From Cerasibacillus sp036516575 (GTDB taxonomy: Bacteria > Bacillota > Bacilli > Bacillales > Amphibacillaceae), in assembly GCF_036516575.1 (NCBI RefSeq), contig NZ_DATBTY010000080.1:8698-72697 (forward strand): 64,000 nucleotides of DNA. Reading direction: 5' to 3'. Position numbers and translations under genes: made by a program. Below, piece after piece: positions 24,600 through 33,829 of this stretch. Under the pieces are notes generated by a model, which was given only the letters and a program-made list of their open reading frames with translations, ran no database searches and was not told the origin of the DNA. Positions within the stretch are counted from its first letter, which is position 1. Every line of letters begins with the position of its first letter.

Positions 24600-25170
24600 T
24601 TTACTTATCGCTCCTAGTCATTTATTCCATTATTTTCCATGATTAAATTGAAATCCAAAAAAGATTCGAGTGAAATGATAGTCATCAAACGCTCGATAAC
24701 TATTTTAAATTCTGTTTTCCGTATGATATCCGTATTGTTTCCGTATATTAGTAATTAGGATTTTATTGAATTCATGTTGGTTCGCTTAATATAGTCCGAT
24801 GAATGGCAAGTACGTTACGATGATTGGCCATTGTTATTTTTATATGTTGTTGGTACACGTCCTCTGCCCAGTAAGTCTTTTAAACGTTTTTTTAGCTTTT
24901 CTCTTAGACGTTTCAACATAATCGGGCATCTCCTTTCCATTGTTTAAGAAAAGCACTTGACGTTCAACCGATCCTTTCCTACTTAATTTTATTATAGTAT
25001 CCTTTTTGAAATAAGAAAAGGGTTATACTCGAACTAATTTAAAACGCTTTACTCTATAGTATGCAAAAAGATTATGTAGATTGACTTTTGCTTGTTAAAA
25101 TTATATCCAAAAAGCTTCGTTTTATTATATGCTTTGCCTACATAATAAACTTATACATGATTGAAAACTA
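24600..25170. other. 570-base interval between rpoY and def
   Basis: AT-rich. It contains a 34-aa cationic micro-ORF (24815-24919, minus) with an A/T-rich possible promoter upstream of it. TTCCGTAT occurs twice near 24718 and 24739. Nothing else coding is convincing. Confidence 0.5.
24815..24919 (-). CDS. 34-aa strongly cationic micro-ORF
   Basis: A short ORF with a strong ribosome site (GGAAAGGAGAT, 8 nt before ATG). The first 21 residues (MLKRLREKLKKRLKDLLGRG) form a highly basic amphipathic helix with Leu every three or four positions, and the rest is polar. It could be a membrane- or nucleic-acid-binding peptide. A TATAAT sequence lies about 75 bases upstream on the minus strand. I do not recognise a family. 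The ribosome site and the composition support a real gene, but conservation is untested. Confidence 0.5.
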   Translation of the reverse strand: MLKRLREKLKKRLKDLLGRGRVPTTYKNNNGQSS

Positions 25171-25207
25171 AAAAATCGCCTCACCGGTTGAGTGAAGCGA
25201 TTTTTAT
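25171..25207. terminator. terminator of def
   Basis: Stem AAAATCGCCTCAC with GTGAAGCGATTTT (one mismatch) and T runs in both orientations. It directly follows the def stop on the minus strand. Confidence 0.8.
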
Positions 25208-25211
25208 AAAA

Positions 25212-25763
25212 CTACTCAATTGCCCTTGCGTTAGAAGGAGCATGGAAAGGATTATCCTCATTAATATGGTCATAGAACATAACTCCATTTAAATGATCAA
25301 TTTCATGTTGCATCACAATCGCTGCATAATCTTTTAATCGGAGTTTAATTTCATTTCCTTCGATATCAGTCGCTTTTACGGTAATGCGTGCATACCTCGG
25401 GACATAACCTTCAATCGGGCGATCTACTGATAAGCAGCCTTCACCAGCCGCTAAATAAGCTTGTTCAACTGAATGACTAATAATCTTTGGATTAAATAAA
25501 CCATAGCTGTACTTTTTACCATTAAAATCTTCAAAATGAACAGCTATCATTCGTTTTGTGATACCAAGTTGCGGGGCCGCTAAGCCAACACCTGGTCTTA
25601 ATTTATATTTCTCGCATAGTTCATCATCTTGGCTATTCTTTAAGAACTCAAGCATTTTCTTTAATGTTTTAACTTCTTCTTCTGAAGGTGGCATGACTAC
25701 TTCTTTAGATTTTTTTCTTAAAGCAGGATGACCTTCTCGTACAATATCTTTCATCGTAATCAT
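25212..25763 (-). CDS. def: peptide deformylase
   Basis: A 183-aa metallo-enzyme removing the formyl group from nascent N-terminal methionine. The three signature motifs are present: GVGLAAPQLG, EGCLSV (metal Cys) and QHEIDHLNG (metal His pair plus catalytic Glu). The insertion between motifs 1 and 2 and the length are those of Gram-positive type 2 enzymes such as B. subtilis DefB (YkrB), and the synteny agrees. Single-gene unit. Confidence 0.95.
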   Translation of the reverse strand: MITMKDIVREGHPALRKKSKEVVMPPSEEEVKTLKKMLEFLKNSQDDELCEKYKLRPGVGLAAPQLGITKRMIAVHFEDFNGKKYSYGLFNPKIISHSVEQAYLAAGEGCLSVDRPIEGYVPRYARITVKATDIEGNEIKLRLKDYAAIVMQHEIDHLNGVMFYDHINEDNPFHAPSNARAIE

Positions 25764-25946
25764 AAATCGTCACTCCACTATATGTTTAGCAATCTTTTTC
25801 TACAAAAATAAATACTAGTTAATAGTTTAACATAAATGATATGATTAAACACGGTTCATGTCATAATAACTAATATTACATCATATGTTTCTTATGATAT
25901 ACTTGGAACAAATAATGTTGAAACTATTTGTGAAAGGGGAGAGCAA

Positions 25947-26603
25947 ATGACTAGAAATATGTATTATCTTATTCTCCTAGTTGGTTTAATTTTCATGCTT
26001 TCTGCATGTGGTGAATCAGTACAAGAGAAAATATATGGCCATTTGGAAGAAACCGTTTCTTTAGAGCAAGAGTTTTCAAAGAACCAAAAAGAATTAATAA
26101 AACTAGAAAAAAAAGAGCAAGATATATACGACAAGATTATCGATCTATCTTCGGAACAATTAGATGAAATAAAAAAGCTTTCTAATGAGGCCAATGAACT
26201 AATTGAAAAGCGTTTAGAGCTAATCAAATTAGAAAACGAGAGTCTTCAAACAGCAAAAGAGGAATTTATAAAAGTAAAGGCACTTAAAGATGACGTAACT
26301 GATGAAGAAATAGAGCATTCTCTCAATCAGCTATACGATAAAATGATTGAACGTTACGATGCATATGACGACATTTTTCAAACATATAAAGATACTTTGG
26401 ACTTGGAAAAAGAACTATATAACATGTTAGCTGACGAAGATTCAACACAAGAACAGTTATCTAAACATATCGAGTTGTTAAATGAACATTATGAAACGAT
26501 TATTGAGATAAATAATACATTCAATAAAAAAACTGAGGAATATAATGACTTGAAACGTAAATTTTATGAGAAAGCAGATTTGGATGTGGCATACGACGAA
26601 TAG
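25947..26603 (+). CDS. ykyA: YkyA-type lipoprotein with coiled coil
   Basis: A 218-aa lipoprotein with lipobox LSAC (Cys21), followed by a long charged coiled-coil region (about residues 35-210) rich in Glu and Lys. It matches the YkyA family, thought to be a cell-wall-binding lipoprotein on weak evidence. In B. subtilis ykyA is also between def and pdhA, which supports the call. AAGGGGAGAG precedes the ATG. Confidence 0.85.
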   Translation: MTRNMYYLILLVGLIFMLSACGESVQEKIYGHLEETVSLEQEFSKNQKELIKLEKKEQDIYDKIIDLSSEQLDEIKKLSNEANELIEKRLELIKLENESLQTAKEEFIKVKALKDDVTDEEIEHSLNQLYDKMIERYDAYDDIFQTYKDTLDLEKELYNMLADEDSTQEQLSKHIELLNEHYETIIEINNTFNKKTEEYNDLKRKFYEKADLDVAYDE

Positions 26604-26730
26604 GATTAAGCGAAGTGGCTAGGACAAAACAACCAGTGAATGTAAAAAGAAAATGAATCAATTTCACGATGAATAGCATTCTCGGACTGCGAACGATAGA
26701 TCGAGCTAACAACTTTGTTACGTGTACTAC

Positions 26731-26815
26731 AGGTGGCCGTTTTCCACGGGTATGGCTTAATCCTCTTCGAAAAACCACTTCCTGTAGGTTCTCCGGGTTC
26801 TTAAAGGCTATTTTG
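26731..26815. repeat. Bacillaceae intergenic repeat, copy B (decayed)
   Basis: GGCCGTTTTCCACGGGTATGG, then AATCCTCTTCG, then GTAGGTTCTCCGGG follows the same order of blocks as copies A and C (CGCTTTCC, gcGGG, AGCCTCCTCG, GGGGTCTC). It is more diverged, and no terminal repeats are visible. Confidence 0.4.
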
Positions 26816-26949
26816 CGTTTCGCTCGAATGACAGTAAGAGTCAAATAGAAAGTAGGAAAATAAATTAGGTTTTGCGTTCATAGTGGTAAACTTGAGAATG
26901 TTCATCACCATAAACAAACTCCAACAACATATAACGAAAATCGACCAAC

Positions 26950-26991
26950 AAAAAAGGTTCCAATTATCAAAGTCCGATGATTGGAACCTTA
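26950..26991 (-). terminator. hairpin with minus-strand T run, no assigned gene
   Basis: GGTTCCAATTATCA and TGATTGGAACC form a long stem around AAGTCCGA. On the minus strand it is followed by TTTTTTG, a good intrinsic terminator. No minus-strand gene is visible upstream of it (towards pdhA); on the plus strand only weak Ts follow. Confidence 0.6.
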
Positions 26992-27313
26992 TTATTGTAT
27001 TCTTGGCTCGTTTTTTGGCATTGTTAGTTTAAGAATAATTGATAGTACAGTTTACATAGAGACTATAACAGGATGAGTGTATACGTATAATACAAGTATA
27101 ATATGTACTAAAGTCGTTGGTTATATTATGAAGCAGGTTACAAAGTAGTTGACCAGAATCCGATTCATAAGGTAGAATTAGAATTAGAAAGTTGTACTAT
27201 TAAATGTAAGTTTGTATATGTAACAGTTCATTTATTACCCAAACTGTAGAAGTACAGATTGAATTTTAGGGTAAACTAAATAAAAACCCTTAGGAAAGGA
27301 AGAGGTGAAGGTA

Positions 27314-28396
27314 GTGAAACATGTACTAAACAAAGTAGAAAAAAAGTTTGAAATGTTTCAAATTCTGAATGAAGAAGGAAAAGTAGTTGAAAAGGATGAT
27401 ATGCCTGATCTATCGGATGAGGAGTTAAGAGAATTGATGCGTCGAATGGTTTACACACGTATACTAGATCAACGCTCAATCGCCTTAAACCGCCAAGGAC
27501 GTTTAGGGTTTTATGCTCCGACAGCTGGACAAGAAGCATCGCAAATTGCCAGTCACTTTGCAATGGAAAAAGGAGACTTTCTATTACCAGCATATCGGGA
27601 TGTACCACAATTAATTTGGCATGGTCTTCCTTTATACCAAGCATTTCTATTTTCTAGAGGTCATTATCATGGTAATCAAATGCCTGAAGGGGTCCGTGCA
27701 TTAAGCCCGCAAATTATTATCGGTGCCCAATATATTCAAGCGGCAGGAGTCGGGCTTGGAATGAGACTACGTGGAAAAGACGCTGTTGCTGTCACATACA
27801 CGGGTGATGGTGGAACTTCCCAAGGTGATTTCTATGAAGGGATTAACTTTGCAGGGGTATATGATGCAAATTGTATTTTTATCGTTCAAAATAACGGCTT
27901 TGCTATATCAGTTCCGAGAGAAATGCAAACCAAAGCTAAAACACTTGCACAAAAAGCAGTCGCTGCCGGTATTGAAGGAATCCAAGTAGATGGAATGGAC
28001 CCATTGGCTGTATATGCCGTTACAAAGCATGCTCGTGAACGGGCTATAAAAGGTGAAGGACCAACGCTAATTGAGACAATTACTTACCGTTACGGTCCAC
28101 ACACAATGGCTGGTGACGACCCAACGCGATATCGTACATCCGATTTAGATACCGAATGGGAAAAGAAGGACCCGCTTGTTCGTTTTAGAATCTTTTTAGA
28201 AGAAAAGGGACTTTGGTCTCAAGAGGAAGAAGATCAAGTCATTGAACAAGCAAAAGAAGATATTCGTGAAGCTATTAAAAAGGCAGACCAATATCCAAAG
28301 CAGAAAGTTACTGATTTTATTGGGAATATGTTTGAAGAACTTCCACTAAATTTACAAGAGCAAATGGAAGAATATAAGGCAAAGGAGTCGAAATAA
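27314..28396 (+). CDS. pdhA: pyruvate dehydrogenase E1 component alpha subunit
   Basis: A 360-aa thiamine-diphosphate enzyme subunit that decarboxylates pyruvate and reductively acetylates E2. The TPP/Mg motif GDGGTSQGDFYEG...NN and the phosphorylation-loop region YRYGPHTMAGDDPTRYR are present. The GTG at 27305 is inside the AGAGGTGA ribosome site; GTG at 27314 has correct spacing. It heads the pdhABCD operon, with a 3-nt gap to pdhB. Confidence 0.95.
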   Translation: MKHVLNKVEKKFEMFQILNEEGKVVEKDDMPDLSDEELRELMRRMVYTRILDQRSIALNRQGRLGFYAPTAGQEASQIASHFAMEKGDFLLPAYRDVPQLIWHGLPLYQAFLFSRGHYHGNQMPEGVRALSPQIIIGAQYIQAAGVGLGMRLRGKDAVAVTYTGDGGTSQGDFYEGINFAGVYDANCIFIVQNNGFAISVPREMQTKAKTLAQKAVAAGIEGIQVDGMDPLAVYAVTKHARERAIKGEGPTLIETITYRYGPHTMAGDDPTRYRTSDLDTEWEKKDPLVRFRIFLEEKGLWSQEEEDQVIEQAKEDIREAIKKADQYPKQKVTDFIGNMFEELPLNLQEQMEEYKAKESK

Positions 28397-28399
28397 ACG

Positions 28400-29377
28400 A
28401 TGGCACAAATGACTATGATACAAGCAATCACTGATGCATTACGAATCGAATTAAAAAATGATGAAAATGTATTAGTGTTTGGGGAAGATGTCGGTAAAAA
28501 CGGTGGTGTATTCCGGGCAACAGACGGATTACAAGCTGAGTTTGGCGAAAAACGTGTATTTGATACACCTTTAGCGGAGTCTGCAATTAATGGGTTGGCA
28601 ATTGGTTTAGCCTTAGAAGGATTCCGCCCTGTGCCAGAAATTCAGTTCTTCGGTTTCGTTTATGAGACTATGGATTCAATTAACGGGCAAATGGCTCGTA
28701 TGAGATTCCGTTCTGGTAATACGGAACATGCGCCGATTACGATTCGCTCACCATTTGGTGGAGGGGTTAATACACCAGAGTTACATGCTGATTCATTAGA
28801 AGGATTAATTGCTCAACAGCCTGGCGTAAAAGTCGTCATTCCTTCAACTCCATATGATGCAAAAGGATTATTGATTTCGTCTATTCGTGATAACGATCCA
28901 GTCGTTTTCTTAGAGCATATGAAGTTATATCGCTCATTCCGTGAAGAAGTTCCAGAAGGTGAGTATACAATCGAATTAGGTAAGGCGGATGTTAAGCGAA
29001 AAGGAAAAGATGTAACTATTATTGCATATGGTGCAATGGTTCACTCTGCATTAAAAGCGGCGGAACAACTAGAAAAAGAAAAAATTAATGCTGAAGTCAT
29101 TGATTTGCGCACTGTTTCACCAATTGATTATGAAACAATTGTTGAATCAGTTAAAAAGACAAATCGTGTCATTGTTGTTCAAGAAGCTCAGCGCCAAGCG
29201 GGTATTGCGGCTAATGTCGTAGCAGAAATTCAAGAAAGAGCAATCTTACATCTTGAAGCACCTGTCATGCGTGTAGCAGCACCAGACACGGTTTATCCTT
29301 TTGCAGAAGCAGAGCACTTATGGTTGCCGGACGATAAAGATATTATTGAAAAAGTTAAATATGTACTAAACTATTAA
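28400..29377 (+). CDS. pdhB: pyruvate dehydrogenase E1 component beta subunit
   Basis: A 325-aa transketolase-like partner of PdhA. The catalytic glutamate region VFGEDVGKNGGVFRAT and the C-terminal transketolase domain (TIIAYGAMVHSALKAA) are intact. Length matches other Bacillaceae E1-beta. The gene lies 3 nt after pdhA and 25 nt before pdhC. Confidence 0.96.
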   Translation: MAQMTMIQAITDALRIELKNDENVLVFGEDVGKNGGVFRATDGLQAEFGEKRVFDTPLAESAINGLAIGLALEGFRPVPEIQFFGFVYETMDSINGQMARMRFRSGNTEHAPITIRSPFGGGVNTPELHADSLEGLIAQQPGVKVVIPSTPYDAKGLLISSIRDNDPVVFLEHMKLYRSFREEVPEGEYTIELGKADVKRKGKDVTIIAYGAMVHSALKAAEQLEKEKINAEVIDLRTVSPIDYETIVESVKKTNRVIVVQEAQRQAGIAANVVAEIQERAILHLEAPVMRVAAPDTVYPFAEAEHLWLPDDKDIIEKVKYVLNY

Positions 29378-29402
29378 AAATCGGAGTAGGAGGTCGAGTC
29401 TA

Positions 29403-30677
29403 TTGGCATTTGAATTTAAGCTTCCAGATATTGGCGAAGGTATTCATGAAGGTGAAATTGTAAAATGGTTTGTTAAAGAAGGCGAAGAAATTAAAGAAGA
29501 CGATGTCTTATGTGAAGTGCAAAATGATAAGGCGGTCGTTGAGATTCCTTCTCCTGTTGAAGGAACGGTTTTAAAAATTCACGTTGATGAAGGCAGTGTC
29601 GCAATCGTTGGTGACACACTTATTTCCATTGATGCAGAAGGATATGAAGATATAGCGGAACCTACAGAGGATGTAGTAGAACCTGAACCAGAAGCACCTA
29701 CTATTGAGAAAGAAACGAAGGTGACTAATAACAAAGAAGTCGAAGATGAAACAGAAGAAACGAAACTGGTCATAGCGATGCCATCAGTCCGTAAATATGC
29801 CCGAGATCGAGATGTAGATATTCGCCAAGTTACTGGAACAGGGAAAAACGGACGTATATTAAAAGAAGATATTGATCGTTTTATGAGTGGTGAACAACCG
29901 ACAGAAGTTGAATCAACTGAACAAACAGAGACAACTAAAGTGACGGAAGAGTCACCGATTGTAGCAGCGGGACAATATGAAGAAACACGTGAAAAAATGA
30001 GCGGTATTCGTCGTGCGATTGCACAAGCAATGGTAGAATCGAAAACAAAGGCACCACATGTTACTTTAATGGATGATATCGATGTGACAGAATTAGTTGC
30101 TCATCGTCGTAAGTTTAAAGAAGTTGCTAGTGAACAAGGGATTAAACTAACATACTTACCGTATGTCGTGAAAGCACTCGTTTCCGCACTTAAGAAGTTC
30201 CCAGTCTTAAATGCAGCTATTGATGATGAAACGGAAGAAATTGTTTATAAACATTACTATAATGTCGGTATAGCAGCTGATACTGATCGTGGTTTACTCG
30301 TTCCTGTTGTAAAAGATGCTGACCGTAAATCAATCTTTGATATATCAAAAGAGATAAATGAATTGGCAGAAAAGGCACGAAGTGGTAAAATGACATCTGA
30401 GGAGATGAAGGGAGCCTCAAGTACAATTACGAATATCGGATCTGCAGGTGGCCAATGGTTTACACCTGTCTTAAATTATCCTGAAGCAGCCATTTTAGGT
30501 ATTGGGCGTATTCAAGAAAAGCCGATTGTACGTAATGGAGAGATAGTCATTGCTCCAGTACTTGCATTATCATTGAGCTTTGATCATCGTATTGTGGATG
30601 GTGCGACAGCTCAATTGGCTCTAAATCAAATCAAACGTTTATTAAACGATCCACAACTAATAATGATGGAGGCGTAG
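29403..30677 (+). CDS. pdhC: dihydrolipoamide acetyltransferase (PDH E2)
   Basis: A 424-aa core protein with one lipoyl domain (lipoylated Lys in QNDKAVVEI, about residue 43), an acidic Glu/Thr-rich linker, a peripheral-subunit-binding domain (MPSVRKYARDRDVDIRQV, about 122-157) and the catalytic acetyltransferase domain ending with the active-site DHRIVDGA. It starts with TTG after AGGAGGTCG. It forms the structural core of the complex. Confidence 0.95.
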   Translation: MAFEFKLPDIGEGIHEGEIVKWFVKEGEEIKEDDVLCEVQNDKAVVEIPSPVEGTVLKIHVDEGSVAIVGDTLISIDAEGYEDIAEPTEDVVEPEPEAPTIEKETKVTNNKEVEDETEETKLVIAMPSVRKYARDRDVDIRQVTGTGKNGRILKEDIDRFMSGEQPTEVESTEQTETTKVTEESPIVAAGQYEETREKMSGIRRAIAQAMVESKTKAPHVTLMDDIDVTELVAHRRKFKEVASEQGIKLTYLPYVVKALVSALKKFPVLNAAIDDETEEIVYKHYYNVGIAADTDRGLLVPVVKDADRKSIFDISKEINELAEKARSGKMTSEEMKGASSTITNIGSAGGQWFTPVLNYPEAAILGIGRIQEKPIVRNGEIVIAPVLALSLSFDHRIVDGATAQLALNQIKRLLNDPQLIMMEA

Positions 30678-30681
30678 ATTT

Positions 30682-32088
30682 ATGGTAGTAGGGGATTTTC
30701 CAATTGAAGTAGACACATTGGTCGTTGGGGCGGGTCCTGGTGGTTATGTAGCGGCTATCCGTGCAGCGCAAATGGGACAAAAAGTGACGATTGTAGAGAA
30801 GGGTGCCCTAGGTGGAGCATGCTTAAATGTAGGATGCATTCCATCTAAAGCATTGATTCAAGCTGGTCATACGGCCCAACAAGCTCAAGGAAATAGTGAG
30901 TTAGGGATAACAACTGAAAAAGTTTCTGTAGATTTCTCTAAAGTACAAGAATGGAAGGGTAATATTGTTAACCGATTGACTTCCGGTGTACAAGGTCTTT
31001 TAAAAGGAAATAAAGTGGATATTGTTAAAGGTGAAGTCTACTTTGTCGATGACAAAACGGTTAAAGTCATGGATGATAAGAACTCACAAACATACAAATT
31101 TAACAACTGTATTATTGCAACTGGTTCTAGACCAATTGAAATTCCAGGCTTTAAATTTTCTGAACGTGTTCTTGATTCTACAGGAGCATTAGCACTGAAG
31201 GAATTACCTAAGAAAATGGTCGTTATTGGTGGAGGATATATTGGTACTGAATTAGGATCTGCCTATGCTAACTTTGGTACAGAAGTTATCATCTTAGAAG
31301 GTACAAAGAATATCCTTGGTGGTTTCGAGAAACAAATGAGCCAACTTGTGAAGAAAAACCTGATGAAAAAAGGTGCTTCAATTATTACTGAAGCAATGGC
31401 AAAAGGCGTTGAAGAAACAAAAGATGGCGTTAAAGTAACATATGAAGTAAAAGGTAACGAAGAAACTGTCGAAGCTGATTACGTTCTTGTCACAGTTGGT
31501 CGTCGTCCTAACACAGATGAACTTGGTCTTGAACAAGTTGGTATTGAATTAGATGAACGTGGACTCATTAAAATCGATAAACAATGTCGTACAAATGTAA
31601 GTAATATTTTTGCGATTGGAGACATTGTTGCAGGCCCACCACTTGCACATAAAGCTTCTTATGAAGGTAAAGTTGCTGCTGAAGCGATTAGTGGTGAAAA
31701 ATCTGCTATTGATTATTTAGCAATGCCAGCAGTTGTATTCTCAGAACCTGAGTTAGCTAGCGTAGGTTACACTGAAAAAGAAGCAAAAGAAGCTGGAATT
31801 GATGCAAAAGCATCTAAGTTCCCGTTTGCAGCTAATGGTCGAGCGTTATCGATGAATAGTACAGATGGCTTCTTAAAACTTGTTACAAGAAAAGAAGACG
31901 GTCTCGTTATTGGTGCACAAATCGCAGGTCCTAACGCAAGTGATATGATTGCTGAACTCGGATTAGCTGTTGAAGCAGGAATGACAGCAGAAGATATTGC
32001 ACTTACGATCCATGCGCATCCAACATTAGGTGAAATGGCAATGGAAGCTGCAGATATCGCAATCGGCAAACCAACACATATGTTATAA
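30682..32088 (+). CDS. pdhD: dihydrolipoamide dehydrogenase (PDH E3)
   Basis: A 468-aa FAD flavoprotein. It has the dinucleotide motif VGAGPGGYVAA, the redox disulfide GGACLNVGCIPSK, the NAD-binding GGGYIGTELG, and the C-terminal catalytic HAHPTLGE. It reoxidises lipoyl groups of PDH and probably of other 2-oxoacid complexes. It is the last gene of the operon, followed by a strong terminator. No lipoyl domain is fused at the N-terminus. Confidence 0.96.
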   Translation: MVVGDFPIEVDTLVVGAGPGGYVAAIRAAQMGQKVTIVEKGALGGACLNVGCIPSKALIQAGHTAQQAQGNSELGITTEKVSVDFSKVQEWKGNIVNRLTSGVQGLLKGNKVDIVKGEVYFVDDKTVKVMDDKNSQTYKFNNCIIATGSRPIEIPGFKFSERVLDSTGALALKELPKKMVVIGGGYIGTELGSAYANFGTEVIILEGTKNILGGFEKQMSQLVKKNLMKKGASIITEAMAKGVEETKDGVKVTYEVKGNEETVEADYVLVTVGRRPNTDELGLEQVGIELDERGLIKIDKQCRTNVSNIFAIGDIVAGPPLAHKASYEGKVAAEAISGEKSAIDYLAMPAVVFSEPELASVGYTEKEAKEAGIDAKASKFPFAANGRALSMNSTDGFLKLVTRKEDGLVIGAQIAGPNASDMIAELGLAVEAGMTAEDIALTIHAHPTLGEMAMEAADIAIGKPTHML

Positions 32089-32095
32089 TCAATCA

Positions 32096-32131
32096 TAAAC
32101 AGAGGGTCATAACGGCTCTCTGTTTTTTTAT
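32096..32131 (+). terminator. terminator of the pdhABCD operon
   Basis: RNA stem AACAGAGGGU with GGCUCUCUGUU (including G-U pairs), followed by seven Ts. Confidence 0.85.
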
Positions 32132-32238
32132 ATCCATTTATATTATCGTGATATTTCTGAATTTTATTGCCTGTTATGAATATATTTGATACGATATCAC
32201 CATATGTACAAAACTTAGTAGAATGATAAGGTGATTTA

Positions 32239-32967
32239 ATGAGGCAGCTCATGCAGTACGTATACATATTTAACAAACAAAACTTATACAACAAAATAGG
32301 TTTTTTTTGGTTTTTAACACTCCCCATCTTGTTTTTCTTAATTCGTTTCAATGCATTCACAAATAATAAAATGGGTATAGAGGTACAAAATTTTATTCAT
32401 ATTTATTGGGGTTTCATGCTGTTAACAACCGTGCTAAGCGGTGTCTTGTTAGCTATCATTCAATATCGGGATTCAGGATTTCTAAAAAGCTTTACATTTC
32501 TAAGCGGTAATAAGCATGTCATTATATTTGGTAAAGTGCTATCTCAACTATTATATATTGTTGTACTTACGACAGTGTTTAATTTAATCGTATCCGTTGT
32601 ATATAAAATTGATTTCTCTCAGCTATTTCTAAAAGGCTTATTGACTATGCTAATTGCATTCATACCAATATGCTTTTCAATGTTATGGATGGTAATCATC
32701 CCTGTAAACGCAAATAATATAGCACCTATAGGTACGATATTACTAATTTTATTTTTGTATTTGGCAAATTTCGGACTAGAAACATATTCATATTTTTTAT
32801 ATTTTATGTACAGCTTAAATCCCGTTGTGTACTTATCGAATATTTTAAACATGTTAAGTGATTTCAGTTTTGAAATCGTAATCATTAATGTTTTAACAAC
32901 TTTAATCTATTTAATCATAGGTTTTTTCTCCTTAAAAAATATGTCAATCATTCCTAGAAAAAACTAA
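32239..32967 (+). CDS. ABC-2 type membrane permease
   Basis: A 242-aa protein with six predicted transmembrane helices, resembling ABC-2 family permeases. It is very rich in Phe, Ile and Leu and has no soluble domain. Unlike most of the surrounding genes it has no counterpart that I know between pdhD and SR1 in B. subtilis, so this looks like an insertion. AAGGTGATTTA precedes the ATG. It is followed 15 nt later by its ATPase. Substrate unknown; peptides, antibiotics or lipids are common for this architecture. Confidence 0.8.
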   Translation: MRQLMQYVYIFNKQNLYNKIGFFWFLTLPILFFLIRFNAFTNNKMGIEVQNFIHIYWGFMLLTTVLSGVLLAIIQYRDSGFLKSFTFLSGNKHVIIFGKVLSQLLYIVVLTTVFNLIVSVVYKIDFSQLFLKGLLTMLIAFIPICFSMLWMVIIPVNANNIAPIGTILLILFLYLANFGLETYSYFLYFMYSLNPVVYLSNILNMLSDFSFEIVIINVLTTLIYLIIGFFSLKNMSIIPRKN

Positions 32968-32982
32968 AAGGAGCGTAGCTGT

Positions 32983-33732
32983 ATGATCAAATTAGATAAT
33001 TTATATTTTAAATACAATGAGACAAGGGGGGATGTTCTCGAAAATATATCCACTACATTTAAACCTGGAGTAGTAAACGTTTTACTGGGGGTGAATGGAT
33101 CAGGAAAGACAACGTTATTTGATATTATATCGGGAATATTATTAAAAAAAGTAGATAAAGGCGTTGTTCAGGGGGTAAATACTAAAGATACCATGTATAT
33201 GACTCAAGGAATGCTTTTTCCTCTTGGTCTAAAAGGAAAGGATTTAATAAGATTATTTCTAAAAGGTGATTATCGATATCAACCAAAAACGAATGACAAT
33301 AATTACGATTTATTTGATGGAAAGTTTAAGAAAAAAATAGAATACTTGTCTAATACATATTATGGTGATATGTCTGTTGGTGAAAGAAGATGGCTAACGT
33401 TTACATTAGCGATGAAATTGGAGAGAAAAATTTATTTATTTGATGAGCCAACGTCAGGTGTTGACCCGCATTCTAAAGCTGATATATTGGACGGCATTAT
33501 TGATCTAAGTAAAAATAAAGATAAAGTAGTTATCATGTCGACACATGTTTTGCATGATTTAAGTGAAATGAATTGTAAGATTCATCTACTTCATAAAGGA
33601 AAGATAAATTTTGTTGGTACATATGATGAGTTCCTGAAGAAATTTAATCATTCAAATCCGGATAAAGCTTTCCGTAATTTTATAGATAATTATCCAGATG
33701 AGAGGAAGCATTGTGATGACTGTTTTTCGTAG
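32983..33732 (+). CDS. ABC transporter ATP-binding protein
   Basis: A 249-aa ATPase: Walker A GVNGSGKTT, Q-loop region MTQGML, a signature altered to MSVGERR in place of LSGGQ, Walker B IYLFDEPTSGVD with catalytic Glu, and the H-loop STHV. The last residues include CDDC, a possible metal-binding or disulfide pair that is unusual for such ATPases. It is the partner of the preceding permease and probably forms a 2+2 exporter. No accessory peptide or immunity gene is visible next to it. Confidence 0.85.
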   Translation: MIKLDNLYFKYNETRGDVLENISTTFKPGVVNVLLGVNGSGKTTLFDIISGILLKKVDKGVVQGVNTKDTMYMTQGMLFPLGLKGKDLIRLFLKGDYRYQPKTNDNNYDLFDGKFKKKIEYLSNTYYGDMSVGERRWLTFTLAMKLERKIYLFDEPTSGVDPHSKADILDGIIDLSKNKDKVVIMSTHVLHDLSEMNCKIHLLHKGKINFVGTYDEFLKKFNHSNPDKAFRNFIDNYPDERKHCDDCFS

Positions 33733-33829
33733 ATGAAGATTTAATATCTGTCCATATTAATCAATACTAACCTTATACATAAGCTTTTCGAAACAATTGA
33801 TTTTAATGGAAAAATAAAAGGATGATTTT

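Larger units (their letters stand above)
26604..27313. other. 700-base interval between ykyA and pdhA
   Basis: No convincing gene on either strand. It holds a decayed repeat copy (26731-26815), a strong hairpin whose T run faces the minus strand (26950-26991), and an AT-rich stretch with several TATAAT-like elements (about 27075-27105) that probably includes the pdh promoter region. No clear -35/-10 pair could be chosen. Confidence 0.5.

Noticed and set aside
26521..26844. 107-codon minus-strand frame downstream of ykyA
   Set aside because: It covers the 3' end of ykyA and repeat copy B; composition is low-quality and there is no ribosome site.
31767..32360. 197-codon open frame on the minus strand over the pdhD 3' end
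   Set aside because: It is antisense to a perfect PdhD sequence, rich in Ser/Ala/Pro as expected from mirror-frame translation, and has no ribosome site.
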